64,000 nucleotides of DNA, taken from contig JBGSJV010000015.1 of assembly GCA_041741535.1 (NCBI GenBank), positions 1 through 64,000 on the forward strand. Direction: 5' to 3'. Both the position numbers and the translations under genes were made by a program. Every line of letters starts with the position of its first letter. The stretch's first letter is position 1. The stretch comes from M30B19 sp041741535. Lineage in GTDB: Bacteria > Planctomycetota > Planctomycetia > Pirellulales > Pirellulaceae. Shown here piece by piece: positions 8,486-18,003 of the stretch. A model generated the notes under the pieces. The model worked only from the letters and a program-made list of their open reading frames with translations, did not search any database and had not been told where the DNA came from.

Positions 8486-10093
8486 TTAGCTGGTCATAAG
8501 AATGGTTAGGAACACGACGACGGTCAGCACCGGACAGACCCAATCCAGGTTCGGCTGCCAACGAATGGACGCGTATCGGCAGAGCCACCATGACAACGGC
8601 AACACGCATAGAACCAGACCCAAATAAACCACCGCTGGCCCGTAACCGTGGTTATGGATCACCCCAGCAAAGAGCATCGCAGATAACAGGAAGCCCGCGC
8701 CGATCGCAAACACGGCAACTTGCCATGTGCAAAACGTTTGACCGGCTAACTGGCAAGCGACGCTAAACACATGAATGCCGACAAATAACAACAGAGCGAA
8801 CTCGAAGGATTGCTGGTTGGAAAACCGAGCGAAAGAATCGGAACGATCAATCGAATCAACGACACCCATCAGATACAACACCCCAAACAGAAAAACCGAA
8901 CCACCCACACAATTAGCCAAGTAACGGCTCCACCATATTCTTGTCGGCGAAATCCCACGCTCCGCCAGAAAACACTCGGGCTCACCCGCTCGTTCGCCGT
9001 GAAAACTCCAAATTGCACCCAAGGCGATCAACAAGCTCAAAATCAGATAGCCAATTGGGGATAGCAAGACCATCAGACTACCAGGCGTATACTGGCCTAT
9101 GTCCCCGACATAAACGAGAACGCCCGCCAACGGAATGCCCCACACCAGCCGGTTCTTTCTCCAAGCCAACCACAATAACGCGAGCAGTGGACGCGGTGCT
9201 CTCCATGACATGGGCCAAACAATAGAATTGCTAGACACTGGCAATATCGATCCGGGCCATAAATTTATGGGCAGAACATTCGAGTACATGCCGCGGTACC
9301 ATCGCCACCGATACAGTCCGGCCGCGCGCATAAGAAACCCTACTCCCGTCAACAACGGCAACACGAATGCCCAGATTCGAAACGTGGGCATTTGGTCGCT
9401 TTGCGTAAGAAAACCAAAGCCAACTACCCAACAAATCAATGCCGGAGCCGTCAAACAAAATGCGAGCGAAATACCAGTAGCAGAGTTGCGACCGAGTTGA
9501 ATGCAAACCAGCGAAATGGAACAGATTGCAAAGGCGACGCAGAACACCATTGGAAAGTAGGTTTCGAACAGCGGCGCGAGCGTAGATTCCTTCGCCAAAA
9601 GCACGACCGTGTCCGGTTTGGAATACAAATTGACGATCGCGTCGGCCAAAATCAGAGCTGGCAACCAAGATACCACGGCGCCCAACAGCAACGCCAGGAG
9701 CTTGCTGCTCAATGCCAGCGCCCATGGAACTGGCAAGGTCGTACACCGTTGAAAACCTGGCTCATCGCGTTCGCTAGAAAAACTCGATACGATTGCCAAG
9801 AACAAAAACATTAGTGGCGCAACGAGCGTCAGACAGTACAAGAAAACGATCAAGTTGGCGTGCGGGGGCCCGATCGGATTGCCACTCAGGAGAAACGCGA
9901 ACATGCCCATCAGACCCCACGTGAGCCAAACGGAAGCCAAGCCCCACCAACGCATCATCCGCCATTCTCGCCAGAGCAAATACGGAAATTGCCTGCGGAA
10001 GCTGGCACTAGATTCGCTAAATCTTCCTGCAACACTTTCGGATCTTGCATGCGACTTCTGGTCTGTCGAGCTTTCGGACAATGCAACGCTCAT
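8486..10093 (-). CDS. ABC-2 type transporter membrane protein
   Basis: The protein has 535 residues and about twelve hydrophobic segments, arranged as two similar halves of six, with a cytosolic N-terminal arm of about 40 residues. The first half contains FLYCLTLVAPLMFLFLAIVSSFSSERD and the second LVWGIPLAGVLVYVGDI. The layout matches the membrane part of ABC-2 exporters. It resembles the N-terminal part of the next gene upstream (shared REWRxxRWW and GERAGEPE/ERGGEAE CFLAERG segments), so the two arose by duplication. It is last in the GntR-led unit, 123 bp after its neighbour. The ATG at 10093 has AAGAGAG 8 nt upstream. The substrate is unknown. Confidence 0.85.
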   Translation of the reverse strand: MSVALSESSTDQKSHARSESVAGRFSESSASFRRQFPYLLWREWRMMRWWGLASVWLTWGLMGMFAFLLSGNPIGPPHANLIVFLYCLTLVAPLMFLFLAIVSSFSSERDEPGFQRCTTLPVPWALALSSKLLALLLGAVVSWLPALILADAIVNLYSKPDTVVLLAKESTLAPLFETYFPMVFCVAFAICSISLVCIQLGRNSATGISLAFCLTAPALICWVVGFGFLTQSDQMPTFRIWAFVLPLLTGVGFLMRAAGLYRWRWYRGMYSNVLPINLWPGSILPVSSNSIVWPMSWRAPRPLLALLWLAWRKNRLVWGIPLAGVLVYVGDIGQYTPGSLMVLLSPIGYLILSLLIALGAIWSFHGERAGEPECFLAERGISPTRIWWSRYLANCVGGSVFLFGVLYLMGVVDSIDRSDSFARFSNQQSFEFALLLFVGIHVFSVACQLAGQTFCTWQVAVFAIGAGFLLSAMLFAGVIHNHGYGPAVVYLGLVLCVLPLSWWLCRYASIRWQPNLDWVCPVLTVVVFLTILMTS

Positions 10094-10216
10094 TAGGCCA
10101 CTCTCTTCTTTCAAGTGTCTCGCACCAAGTATTCACGGTTTCTGAAGCCCTGGGTTGCTTGATCATAGGAGCAAACGATTGAATTGGCCAACAAAAATTT
10201 CCTGCAAGTTACCGTC

Positions 10217-12847
10217 TCACCGGTTCTCGAATATTTCTGGTAGTTGAGCCATCCGAGCTTCCAAAACGGCCAACGTTTTCCATTGGCGGTCCCAATTCAA
10301 GACCTGCCCACTCAGGTCGTCCATAAAGCAAATACCGCCGAGTTCCAATTCTTGATAAAATAGCCCCGGCGCAACTTCCCCGGAACTCAAATAACGTTGA
10401 AAGTTCCGATAAACAAAGCTGACCTCCCGGCGAAATCGTTCCTCTTCCAAGTCGGTGGCAAGTTCGAAGGGCAGGACATCGATATGCATCCGGGCGGTTT
10501 CCCTATACCAACTCCCAAACTTCGTCTGCGCCAGCCAAGTGTCGCTTTCGAGTAGGGAATCATTTGACCGAGCGACCTGCGTAACCTTGCCCTTAAGCAG
10601 GTCCCTCGCATTTCGATAGAGGAACGAAGCCTGTGCTTCCATGGAATTTTCCCACAGTGTTTTTGCGGATTCAGGAGCATCGGACAGTAGTGACGGATGT
10701 TGGCCCAGAAGTCTCTTGAGTCGTTGCAGTGCCTCGTCACTGGCGTTTCTTTCCAAGCCTTCAAGAAACTCGGATTGAAGCGAATCAAGATCGCAGATTC
10801 CCGAAACCGGTCGCAAGTCGGTTAGGATCTTGAGGCGAAGTTTCAAGGCCAATTCGGCGGTCTCCATATCACCGATCTCGAGCGCGGCAAACGCGGTCGG
10901 GCCCAGCGAATCGAAGTAGGCTCGCGCGTTGATCACGTCGGAATCCTGAACCTTGTGCATGGGAATGGACGAACGATGAGCTTGCTCCAAGCATTGTTTC
11001 AATTTTGGGCGTAACTCGTTCGCAGCACTTTGGAGTTTGTCGGCACTTGTTTTCGCGAACAACGAGCGTATATCCGTCCAAGCAAACAACACTTCCCGAC
11101 TCAATAGTGGTTCCAAATCATGTGCTGGCAAGCTCGGGACGTTGAACGATGGGATCGCTCGACCGACGGCCAATGTGGTGACTGACGGTGGGAGAACCCA
11201 TACCCTAACCCACGGAACCATGAAGACGCTCCCAATCACCACGATTGTCGCAAACACTGGGAAAACCAAATCCAAATTCGGTTGCCAACGAATCGCGGCC
11301 CGCTTGGACAAATACCAAGACAAGGGAAGTCCCGTGAAGGCAAGTCCAAAACAAAGCAGTCCACCGACATAACCACTTGTCGCGATGGCCGAACCAAGCA
11401 AGAAACAGAACACGATCACAGCAAATGCAACGGCAATGATTGCTAATTGCCAGCGACGGAAGGTCTGCCCGGCCAACAGACAGACTCCGGTAAATGCGTG
11501 CGCGCCCACAATCAGCAATATGACAAACGGTCGATGCTGGCTCTCAGGAACAAACAGTATTGATTCGCCGCGAATCAGCGAATCCAGCACGTGTAGTGCA
11601 AACAACGAACCGAGAAACACCAGCGTGCCACCAACCGTTGAGATCAAATAATGACTCCACCAATGCCGGGACGGAGACACGCCCCTTTCCGCCAAAAAAC
11701 TTTCCGCCTCTCCACCCCTTTCACCATAAAAACTCCATACCGCGCCCAACCCGATAAACGACGCCAGCAGGAGAAAGCCGAGGGGGACCAAGAAATAGAG
11801 TTCCACGACGGATTGGCCTCGCATCAGCACTCCCAGCAGAATCAGTGAAACCAAAATTGGCATCCACCACCACGCCTGAATAGCCTTCCGCCACGCCAAC
11901 CAAAAGAGGGCCTGTTGCTGGCTGGGAACGCGCCAAGTCAATGGCCAAGTGTCGACTACAGACAGTGTTTTCTCTTGCCGCTCCGCCAGGAAATTCTTCG
12001 GAGCCACCGGAGAGTACATTCCGGCATACCATCGCCATCGATATAGGTAACTGGCCACCGCAAGAAAAAGGCAACCACAAATCAACGGTGAACCAAAAAT
12101 GGCGACAACCGTGTAAGCGAACGAATTCCCTCGCGGTCCGTAACGTTCTGCAATCTCTCTAAAGCCAAAGTACCACAGGGTCAGGAAGCCTATCGACAGG
12201 CACAAAGCGAGAAAAACACCATTGGTTGCTTGTCGACAAAGTTGAATGCCGATGAGTGACACCGAGTACGTTACGAAGAAAAACGTAAAAACAACCGAAG
12301 AAATCCCCCCAAATAACACCAATCTTGCGTTTATCGGTTCGTCGACGGCGATCGCCTCCGATGGTCGGAGCGATTCATCAAACAAAGTGGACAACATCAG
12401 CGCCATCACCCAACACACTACCAAACTCACCACAGCGCCGGCACACGCGCCAAACAACTTGACCGTTATAGACTGGGCCCAATGAACTGGCAGCGAAGTA
12501 CACCATTGAAAGCTGATATCCTCGCGATCTTGGGCGAAACTGGAGGACAAAGCACCGATCAAAAACGTACCCGGCGCGATAAGCGATTGCGTGTACAAGA
12601 GCACCAAGAAATCGCGATAGAGTAGACCTTCGGGGCCAGTCAGGAATACTGCGGATAGCGTCATGGTCGTTAAAGTCAGAGTCACCGCAGCTACTAGCCA
12701 CCAGCGTAGAATCCGCCATTCGCGCCACAAGAGATGCTGATACTGCCTCCAGTTTACCCAGCGTGAATTAGCTGAGAGCCGAACGTCGCCCGAATGACCG
12801 TGGTGCGATTGCGGTTCCTGCAATGTTTCCGATATGGCGAGGCTCAT
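10217..12847 (-). CDS. ABC-2 type transporter membrane protein with a large C-terminal extra domain
   Basis: The protein has 876 residues. About the first 540 match the neighbouring permease: twelve membrane segments with the conserved LLWREWRILRWW at the start of the membrane part and GERGGEAESFLAERG between the halves. The remaining roughly 330 residues, which the neighbour lacks, are hydrophilic, mostly helical and follow the last membrane segment, so they should form a soluble domain of unknown role. Two copies of such a permease could pair as a heterodimer with the ATPase at 12951-13895. AGGAAGGAAG precedes the ATG at 12847. It lies 104 bp after the ATPase gene. Confidence 0.85.
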   Translation of the reverse strand: MSLAISETLQEPQSHHGHSGDVRLSANSRWVNWRQYQHLLWREWRILRWWLVAAVTLTLTTMTLSAVFLTGPEGLLYRDFLVLLYTQSLIAPGTFLIGALSSSFAQDREDISFQWCTSLPVHWAQSITVKLFGACAGAVVSLVVCWVMALMLSTLFDESLRPSEAIAVDEPINARLVLFGGISSVVFTFFFVTYSVSLIGIQLCRQATNGVFLALCLSIGFLTLWYFGFREIAERYGPRGNSFAYTVVAIFGSPLICGCLFLAVASYLYRWRWYAGMYSPVAPKNFLAERQEKTLSVVDTWPLTWRVPSQQQALFWLAWRKAIQAWWWMPILVSLILLGVLMRGQSVVELYFLVPLGFLLLASFIGLGAVWSFYGERGGEAESFLAERGVSPSRHWWSHYLISTVGGTLVFLGSLFALHVLDSLIRGESILFVPESQHRPFVILLIVGAHAFTGVCLLAGQTFRRWQLAIIAVAFAVIVFCFLLGSAIATSGYVGGLLCFGLAFTGLPLSWYLSKRAAIRWQPNLDLVFPVFATIVVIGSVFMVPWVRVWVLPPSVTTLAVGRAIPSFNVPSLPAHDLEPLLSREVLFAWTDIRSLFAKTSADKLQSAANELRPKLKQCLEQAHRSSIPMHKVQDSDVINARAYFDSLGPTAFAALEIGDMETAELALKLRLKILTDLRPVSGICDLDSLQSEFLEGLERNASDEALQRLKRLLGQHPSLLSDAPESAKTLWENSMEAQASFLYRNARDLLKGKVTQVARSNDSLLESDTWLAQTKFGSWYRETARMHIDVLPFELATDLEEERFRREVSFVYRNFQRYLSSGEVAPGLFYQELELGGICFMDDLSGQVLNWDRQWKTLAVLEARMAQLPEIFENR

Positions 12848-12950
12848 CTTGCCGCTTCCTTCCTGCGTGTGTTTGCCCAAGCAATCACGATTTGCATGTT
12901 CTTCGCGCGGTGATTCTTCAGTTGACGGGGTCTTCAGTCCGTGGGTTCAA

Positions 12951-13895
12951 CTACGCGGTTACCGCATGTCCATTCAATGAATCGCTGCGGATCCATGTCG
13001 AATGTTCACACTTGGGATCTACATAAGCGTGATACAGATCCTCCAAACTGGGACGACGGACTTGAATCTCCAACAAGTTAGGGTCACTGGCGAATTGAAG
13101 TGTGTGGGCGTCCGTCCAACCGCGTACGACACACTCCCATTGCCGACCGGTCCGAGTGGAAGACAAGACCGTAATGGTCGTTGGCATTTGAATCGGGAGC
13201 AAAACGTCTCGTTGCGCAAAGCTGATCACAGAACAAGCGGCTTTGAGATCTTCCAATGGCGAGGCCACTTGCAACTTGCCGCCATGAATGATCGCCACCC
13301 AATCCGCCACTCGCTCCACCTCGTGAATCTGATGACTACTCAGCAAGACCGTTTTTCCGCCCGCCGCTCGATCAACCATGCTCTCCAAGAAAGATCGCCG
13401 CACTGCCGGATCCAACCCAGAAGTGGGCTCGTCCATAATCAATAGTTCGGGATCAAACGCCAACGCACAGGCCAAGGCCACTTTTGCTTTCATGCCTTTG
13501 GACAAATCGCGGATCTTGCTTTTCGGCGGCAGATCAAACTCTTTGGCCAACTGCACAAACCGATCCGCATAACCAACAGGATAAAATCCCGAAGCGAACC
13601 AACCCACTTCTTGCACGGTCATCCATGGATACATGCCCGGCTGATCCGCGACGTAACCCACTCGACGTCGAATTTCCAAAGGCTGCTTTGCGGGGTTCAT
13701 TCCCAAGACATCAATCGAACCCGATTGCAGTCGGTAATAGCCCAACAAACTGCGAATCAGCGTCGTCTTCCCCGCACCATTTTCGCCCAACAAGGCATAA
13801 ACCACCCCGGCCGGGACCGCCAGCGAAACGTTGTCCAAAGCCAATTGTCGAAAAAACTTTTTCCGCGCTTCAATAACCTGAATGACCGAACTCAT
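12951..13895 (-). CDS. ABC transporter ATP-binding protein (YtrB-like)
   Basis: The 314-residue ATPase has a clear Walker A (GENGAGKTT), Q-loop region, signature LSKGMKAKVALA, Walker B LLIMDEPTSGLDP and the switch histidine in LLSSHQIHEV. About 100 extra residues after the ATPase core are common in ABC-2 exporter ATPases and probably contact the permease. AGGAG stands 6 nt before the ATG at 13895; the Met 18 nt further upstream lacks a site. It follows the GntR regulator after 34 bp and precedes the two permeases, the order seen in Bacillus ytr-type operons. There, antibiotics or wall stress induce expression; that link is inference here. Confidence 0.92.
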   Translation of the reverse strand: MSSVIQVIEARKKFFRQLALDNVSLAVPAGVVYALLGENGAGKTTLIRSLLGYYRLQSGSIDVLGMNPAKQPLEIRRRVGYVADQPGMYPWMTVQEVGWFASGFYPVGYADRFVQLAKEFDLPPKSKIRDLSKGMKAKVALACALAFDPELLIMDEPTSGLDPAVRRSFLESMVDRAAGGKTVLLSSHQIHEVERVADWVAIIHGGKLQVASPLEDLKAACSVISFAQRDVLLPIQMPTTITVLSSTRTGRQWECVVRGWTDAHTLQFASDPNLLEIQVRRPSLEDLYHAYVDPKCEHSTWIRSDSLNGHAVTA

Positions 13896-13929
13896 AAGTT
13901 GCTCCTGGGACAAGTGAGAACGTTTTTAA

Positions 13930-14322
13930 CTAGTGTTTGAGGGACGATACGTATCGTCGCACCACCGCTTCAAAACTCTCGCGTAATTCGGCCGGTTCCA
14001 AACCCGCCTGCAACGCCTCTTCAACAACCAACGCCAAACGTTCTTGAATCATGCTCGCTCGCTGGCTGGTACATGTTCGCTTGGCCCCAGCACTCACGTG
14101 CTGCCCGCGCCCACGTTCCGTTTCCAACACCCCATCACTCTGCAAAAGCTGATAGGCTCGTTGAATCGTATTGGGATTGATCGCCAAAAGTTTTGCCAGT
14201 TCACGCACCGAGGGGACTTGCTGGCCGGAGACCAAAGTCCCGTTGGCGACGTTGTATTTGACTTGGCGAACAATCTGTTCGTAAATCGGAATCCCGTTGC
14301 TGGGATCAATGGCAATCAGCAT
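13930..14322 (-). CDS. GntR-family regulator, YtrA subfamily
   Basis: The protein has 130 residues. An N-terminal winged helix-turn-helix (PSVRELAKLLAINPNTIQRAY, then LLQSDGVLETERGRGQHVS) is followed by a short helical tail of about 50 residues, the hallmark of the YtrA subgroup, which lacks a large ligand domain. Such regulators usually repress their own ABC exporter operon. AAAGGAGG sits directly before the ATG at 14322, a near-perfect ribosome site. It is the first gene of the operon with the ATPase and both permeases. The upstream palindrome 14354-14375 overlaps the -10 box, which fits autorepression. Confidence 0.92.
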   Translation of the reverse strand: MLIAIDPSNGIPIYEQIVRQVKYNVANGTLVSGQQVPSVRELAKLLAINPNTIQRAYQLLQSDGVLETERGRGQHVSAGAKRTCTSQRASMIQERLALVVEEALQAGLEPAELRESFEAVVRRYVSSLKH

Positions 14323-14353
14323 CCAAAAACCTCCTTTCGAATCCAACCGCATA

Positions 14354-14375
14354 GTGTTCTGATGAAATAGTACAC
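14354..14375. promoter_or_regulatory. operator-like inverted repeat
   Basis: The arms GTGTTCT (14354-14360) and AGTACAC (14369-14375) are complementary at six of seven positions around an 8-nt centre. They overlap the -10 box of the GntR operon promoter. The position suggests the binding site of the GntR regulator itself. Confidence 0.5.
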
Positions 14376-14395
14376 GTGAACACAGATCAAGTCAA
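14367..14395 (-). promoter_or_regulatory. sigma-70 type promoter of the GntR-ABC operon
   Basis: On the minus strand a -35 box TTGACT (14390-14395) is separated by 17 nt from a -10 box TACTAT (14367-14372), 45 nt before the GntR start codon. The -35 box overlaps the stop codon of the upstream permease. Confidence 0.65.
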
Positions 14396-16275
14396 GCCGT
14401 TTCCTGCGCCGGATTGAGCAACCAACGACGAACCAGAAACAACAACCCCCACGACCATCCGAGACACAGTCCAAGAAGACCGAGAAAAACAGAACTGGGC
14501 AGAGTCAAGGCCACAGGCAAAGTTAGATGCACGGCGGCCCAGCCGAAGTAACCAAAGCTCACGAAAAACTCTCGCGATATCGTATTGAAACTCAAGTCAA
14601 AAAAGCCGCCGCGCAATCGGGCATTCAGCTCATTCCACCACGGCAAGCTGCGAACACACGCGACCGCGGCAACCCCAACATTCATCGCCAAAAAGACGAC
14701 AAACAGTTTTTGCCACGAGGCGAGCAGCGACAAACGATCGAACCACTGCAGGAGCGGTAGCCAAGTCAGACTCAACAACACCAACCAACGACCGCACCAC
14801 GCCATCGATCTTCGCAACCACCATGCCCACAGCCAATCGGCGTGCACCGGAAGATTCATGACCAACGGCAACCATTGCTGCGACGTGCCCCAACGATCCC
14901 AGTTGGGCCCGAGGATCGACCAAGCATGCAAACCAATCACTTCCAGGACAATCAACAAATCGTACTGGGGGACATTCCTGACTCGTGCTAATCCAAGTAA
15001 AGCCAACACCACCAATACCGCGAAGCACCACGTTGTTTGTCGCCACCGTCGGTCGTCCAAGGCCCACGAGCTATTTGACTGCACGCTATGAGAAAGTGCA
15101 GGGAAAAAAACAAGTTCGGCCGCCCCAGTGGTTTGCTCCGAAAAGCAAGTCCCACCGGCAGAGGGCAGCGAAACTTGCGATTCCAGACGAAGGTTGTGCA
15201 CCTTTGCGGTTGGCCTTTCTGACGTGGACAACATGTTCAGTGACTGCCACGATCCCTCCGATTCCGATGTTACTTCGGACGTTACCGGTTGTCGTTCGTC
15301 CAACGGAATGGCTGTCGGGTTCGGGTGTGAATCCATGGTCAGTTGGTACCAATAAAACGGACCCTTTCGCCAATGCAAAATCAGCAGCCCCGCCACGGGA
15401 ACAACTGCAAGTAATCCCCAACTCCGAGGTGGCATCAAGGTCATTTCCACGATGCGATTGACCCACCCGGTTGGGATGAACATCTGAAACAAAAAACAAA
15501 GATACCCGCTAAAGGTCCCGAAGATCGCTTGAGGATCGTTTGGATCGACAATCAATTTTGGCAAAGGTCCTGGCATATAGAGCACGCTAACCAAAACCAC
15601 CGGCCATAACAAAATCGACCACCGAGCGGCGTTTGCCAAACGGCTCGCGAAGGAAACGTTCACGGGGCTTGCAAACATCCATGTCGCACAGAACAAATGC
15701 CAACTCACCAAAAACTGAGCGACACCTGCGACCGTCCCCCCAAGAATGGGTTCCCATCCCCAGCCTCGTTGATACACGCCTAACAAGTGAACGTAACACG
15801 TGATCAACGCGACGATTGCTCCGAGGATAAGATTCTTGCCCACCGTGCAGCGACATAACTCACGCAAGGCACCGGTGGGGTCCAACGGCATTCGAAGGTA
15901 GAAGCTTGCGAGCGAGCGGTAGCATGCTCGAGTATCCGGATTCGAAGGATTCTCGGCTTCATGACGACTTGGTAGCACGTAGGCCAAACTAAACACTGCG
16001 GCCGACTGCACAATCGTCAACACGAGCAGCACACTTCGGACATCCGGTAGACCGCGCGGAGCGACCAAAGGCAAGACGTCCAATCCGTTGGCAAACGCAA
16101 ACGCCGAACTTGAAAGGGCGAGCCCTCCTAGCAGCCCGAGAAAAATCGCGAAGATTCTTCCGCCATCGTTGAACGAGGTCGCCAAGTCGTACTTGAGCGC
16201 TTCCCAGTCGGACATTCGACTCCGCAGCAAACTGCCAATCGCGATCTCAAATTTCTCTTGCGGTGTGCTCCACAT
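14392..16275 (-). CDS. ABC transporter multi-spanning membrane protein
   Basis: The protein has 627 residues with about twelve membrane segments and a long cytosolic loop of around 130 residues in the middle, rich in Ser and Thr (near TSEVTSESEGSW). A cytosolic N-terminal arm of about 45 residues precedes the first segment. No catalytic motif is visible. It is translated directly after the ATPase at 16308-17063 (32-bp gap), so it is most likely the membrane half of that exporter. AGAAGG precedes the ATG at 16275. It is more distant in sequence from the two permeases downstream. The substrate is unknown. Confidence 0.82.
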   Translation of the reverse strand: MWSTPQEKFEIAIGSLLRSRMSDWEALKYDLATSFNDGGRIFAIFLGLLGGLALSSSAFAFANGLDVLPLVAPRGLPDVRSVLLVLTIVQSAAVFSLAYVLPSRHEAENPSNPDTRACYRSLASFYLRMPLDPTGALRELCRCTVGKNLILGAIVALITCYVHLLGVYQRGWGWEPILGGTVAGVAQFLVSWHLFCATWMFASPVNVSFASRLANAARWSILLWPVVLVSVLYMPGPLPKLIVDPNDPQAIFGTFSGYLCFLFQMFIPTGWVNRIVEMTLMPPRSWGLLAVVPVAGLLILHWRKGPFYWYQLTMDSHPNPTAIPLDERQPVTSEVTSESEGSWQSLNMLSTSERPTAKVHNLRLESQVSLPSAGGTCFSEQTTGAAELVFFPALSHSVQSNSSWALDDRRWRQTTWCFAVLVVLALLGLARVRNVPQYDLLIVLEVIGLHAWSILGPNWDRWGTSQQWLPLVMNLPVHADWLWAWWLRRSMAWCGRWLVLLSLTWLPLLQWFDRLSLLASWQKLFVVFLAMNVGVAAVACVRSLPWWNELNARLRGGFFDLSFNTISREFFVSFGYFGWAAVHLTLPVALTLPSSVFLGLLGLCLGWSWGLLFLVRRWLLNPAQETA

Positions 16276-16307
16276 AAAGGCCTTCTTATCTCGGCAAAAG
16301 ACCAATC

Positions 16308-17063
16308 TCAGCTTGTCGATGTCGCACTGGAAGCATTGCGAATCAATTTCTCAAAGTTCTCGTCGAGACTTTCCATGCTATTTCCTTGCAAGAGTTCGAT
16401 GGTGGGAACGCTGGCGACGATCCTTTGCTGGTGAAGAATCACAACGCGATCTGCCGCGCGAGCGGCAACCTCGAGGTTTTGCGTCGTAAACACGACGATT
16501 CGCTGACGCTGTTCGACGGCCTCCCGGATCGCAACTCTCAACTGGCGAATCCCCAAAGGGTCCATACCTGCGGAAAAAGGTTCGTCCAATAGCCAGACCT
16601 CCGGATTCACAGCCAGCAAAGACACGATTTGGACTTTGTATTGTTGTCCACGCGAGAGACTGGTCCACGACTGTCGAACCAACTGCTCGATTTCAAATCG
16701 AGTCAAGAGCTCAACAATATCTTCCGGGAGCGTTGTATGGGTGGAAAGCGATTGGCCGAAGGCGGCTAAAGTCGAACCGAGGTAGGTCAACGGTGTTCCA
16801 AATACGGGCTCGGGAATGCCAGGTAAATAGAACAATCGTCGCCTGAGATCAATCCGTTGGCGCTGAATGAGTTGATCGTCAAGCATGATTCGCCCCGAAT
16901 CCGGCAAACGAACCTGCGCGAGACATTCCAATAGGGTCGTCTTGCCAACGCCATTCACGCCAACAATCGCCACGGCTTCGCCCGCCCGAAACTCGGCATC
17001 AAGGTTCTTCAAGATACACTTGTTCCCGTAGTTTTTTGTCAGTTGTTCAATGCGAAGTCGCAT
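16308..17063 (-). CDS. ABC transporter ATP-binding protein
   Basis: The 251-residue ATPase shows Walker A GVNGVGKTT, signature LSRGQQYKVQ, Walker B VWLLDEPFSAGMDP, and a switch region VVFTTQNLEV in which the usual histidine is replaced by Gln. That substitution could lower or alter ATP turnover. The signature Gly-Gln is intact. It is the first gene of a two-gene unit with the permease at 14392-16275. A likely -10 box lies at 17100-17105, 37 nt upstream of the start. What is exported is not known. Confidence 0.9.
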   Translation of the reverse strand: MRLRIEQLTKNYGNKCILKNLDAEFRAGEAVAIVGVNGVGKTTLLECLAQVRLPDSGRIMLDDQLIQRQRIDLRRRLFYLPGIPEPVFGTPLTYLGSTLAAFGQSLSTHTTLPEDIVELLTRFEIEQLVRQSWTSLSRGQQYKVQIVSLLAVNPEVWLLDEPFSAGMDPLGIRQLRVAIREAVEQRQRIVVFTTQNLEVAARAADRVVILHQQRIVASVPTIELLQGNSMESLDENFEKLIRNASSATSTS

Positions 17064-17099
17064 AAACCAAACCCCATCTTATTTTGGGCCTCCGATCGA

Positions 17100-17108
17100 A
17101 GTATACCA
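17100..17108 (-). promoter_or_regulatory. extended -10 promoter element
   Basis: On the minus strand TGGTATACT matches the extended -10 pattern TGnTATAAT in eight of nine positions, and lies 37 nt upstream of the ABC ATPase start at 17063. No good -35 box is visible at the right distance. Confidence 0.4.
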
Positions 17109-17244
17109 AAACCAGGAGCCAAATCCGATTCGCCAACACTAATCGCCGCCTTCCCAAACCAAATGGAGCCAGGAGAAACTTAATAATCGCGGCTAACTTC
17201 GTTCTATTTTTGAGCAGAAGCGTATTTCATTGAACTCCCAATGC

Positions 17245-17276
17245 AAAAAACGCCAGCGGAAGGGTCCGTTGGCGTT
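17245..17276 (-). terminator. intrinsic terminator of the FliL-like gene
   Basis: Arms AACGCCAGCGGA (17249-17260) and TCCGTTGGCGTT (17265-17276) pair over 12 bp with one G-U and a 4-nt loop. On the minus strand the A run 17245-17250 gives six Ts after the stem. It lies about 200 bp past the stop codon at 17479. Confidence 0.8.
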
Positions 17277-17388
17277 GAGAATATTGGCGTCTTAAGGCCA
17301 GCGTTTATCGACGGCAGCACGCGGCACGCAAACCAATGCCGACCAACGTCAAAGTGGCCAGGCGCCTCGGCTCTCGAGCGTCAGTCAC

Positions 17389-17464
17389 GATCTCGGTGTC
17401 GATCCGTATCTCGGTGTTGCGACTGGCCTAATGAAATGGGCGTGTCACCGTGGACACCGAGATC
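17389..17464. repeat. 12-bp inverted repeat with wide spacing
   Basis: GATCTCGGTGTC at 17389-17400 and its exact complement at 17453-17464 flank 52 nt. It lies between the FliL-like stop and its terminator. The remaining part of 17064-17478 holds no gene. Confidence 0.5.
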
Positions 17465-17478
17465 ACGCACAGGTTCGC

Positions 17479-18003
17479 TTACCGTCGTTCAAAGTTGTAA
17501 TTCGAGAAGACCACGTCGCGGATTTCGCGTGTCTTGAGCATTTTGCTCAGATTGCCAATGATCTCGGACTTGAGCCAAGCTTGGTGGGGGTCCGTAATGT
17601 TGTTTGTCGTGAGGGTCTGGGCCGACGCCAAAATCATGTCCCGGATTCGAGTCTTGTATTCTTCCAAAAGAGGCTTGAGTTTTTCGGCGGTGGCCTTGGG
17701 GGCGATGGCCGCCGCATGAAATTCGATCCGGTATTGATCGACACTGTCCGGAACCGGGATTGCCACATCAAAGTCACCCAAGTCCAGTTCAACAAAATCG
17801 TAGGGATGATGTCGGGCAGCACTGGTCTGATGGTCCGCGAACAAAGCCAACGGATCCAAGACGGTGTCCTGCGACTTCGAGCCACAACCCAGGCTCATCA
17901 AAATCAAAGCCGCCAACACAATTAGTCCCCAACCTTGCCCGTATTTTCTCAACCAGGCCAGGTTCTCACCGAAGCAACTACAGGCAGCAAACTTGGTAGA
18001 CAC
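17479..18003 (-). CDS. FliL-like membrane or lipoprotein
   Basis: The protein has 174 residues when started at the GTG at 18003, which has a perfect TTTGGAGG 8 nt upstream; longer in-frame starts have none. After about 25 residues comes one hydrophobic segment (WGLIVLAALILMSLGC), so it is either membrane-anchored or a lipoprotein with an imperfect lipobox. The rest resembles the periplasmic FliL domain: strands around YDFVELDLGDFDVAIPV, the long helix KLKPLLEEYKTRIRDMILA, and the C-terminal IRDVVFSNYNFERR. FliL proteins sit at the flagellar stator. No flagellar genes are nearby, so the role is inferred from fold only. Confidence 0.65.
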   Translation of the reverse strand: MSTKFAACSCFGENLAWLRKYGQGWGLIVLAALILMSLGCGSKSQDTVLDPLALFADHQTSAARHHPYDFVELDLGDFDVAIPVPDSVDQYRIEFHAAAIAPKATAEKLKPLLEEYKTRIRDMILASAQTLTTNNITDPHQAWLKSEIIGNLSKMLKTREIRDVVFSNYNFERR

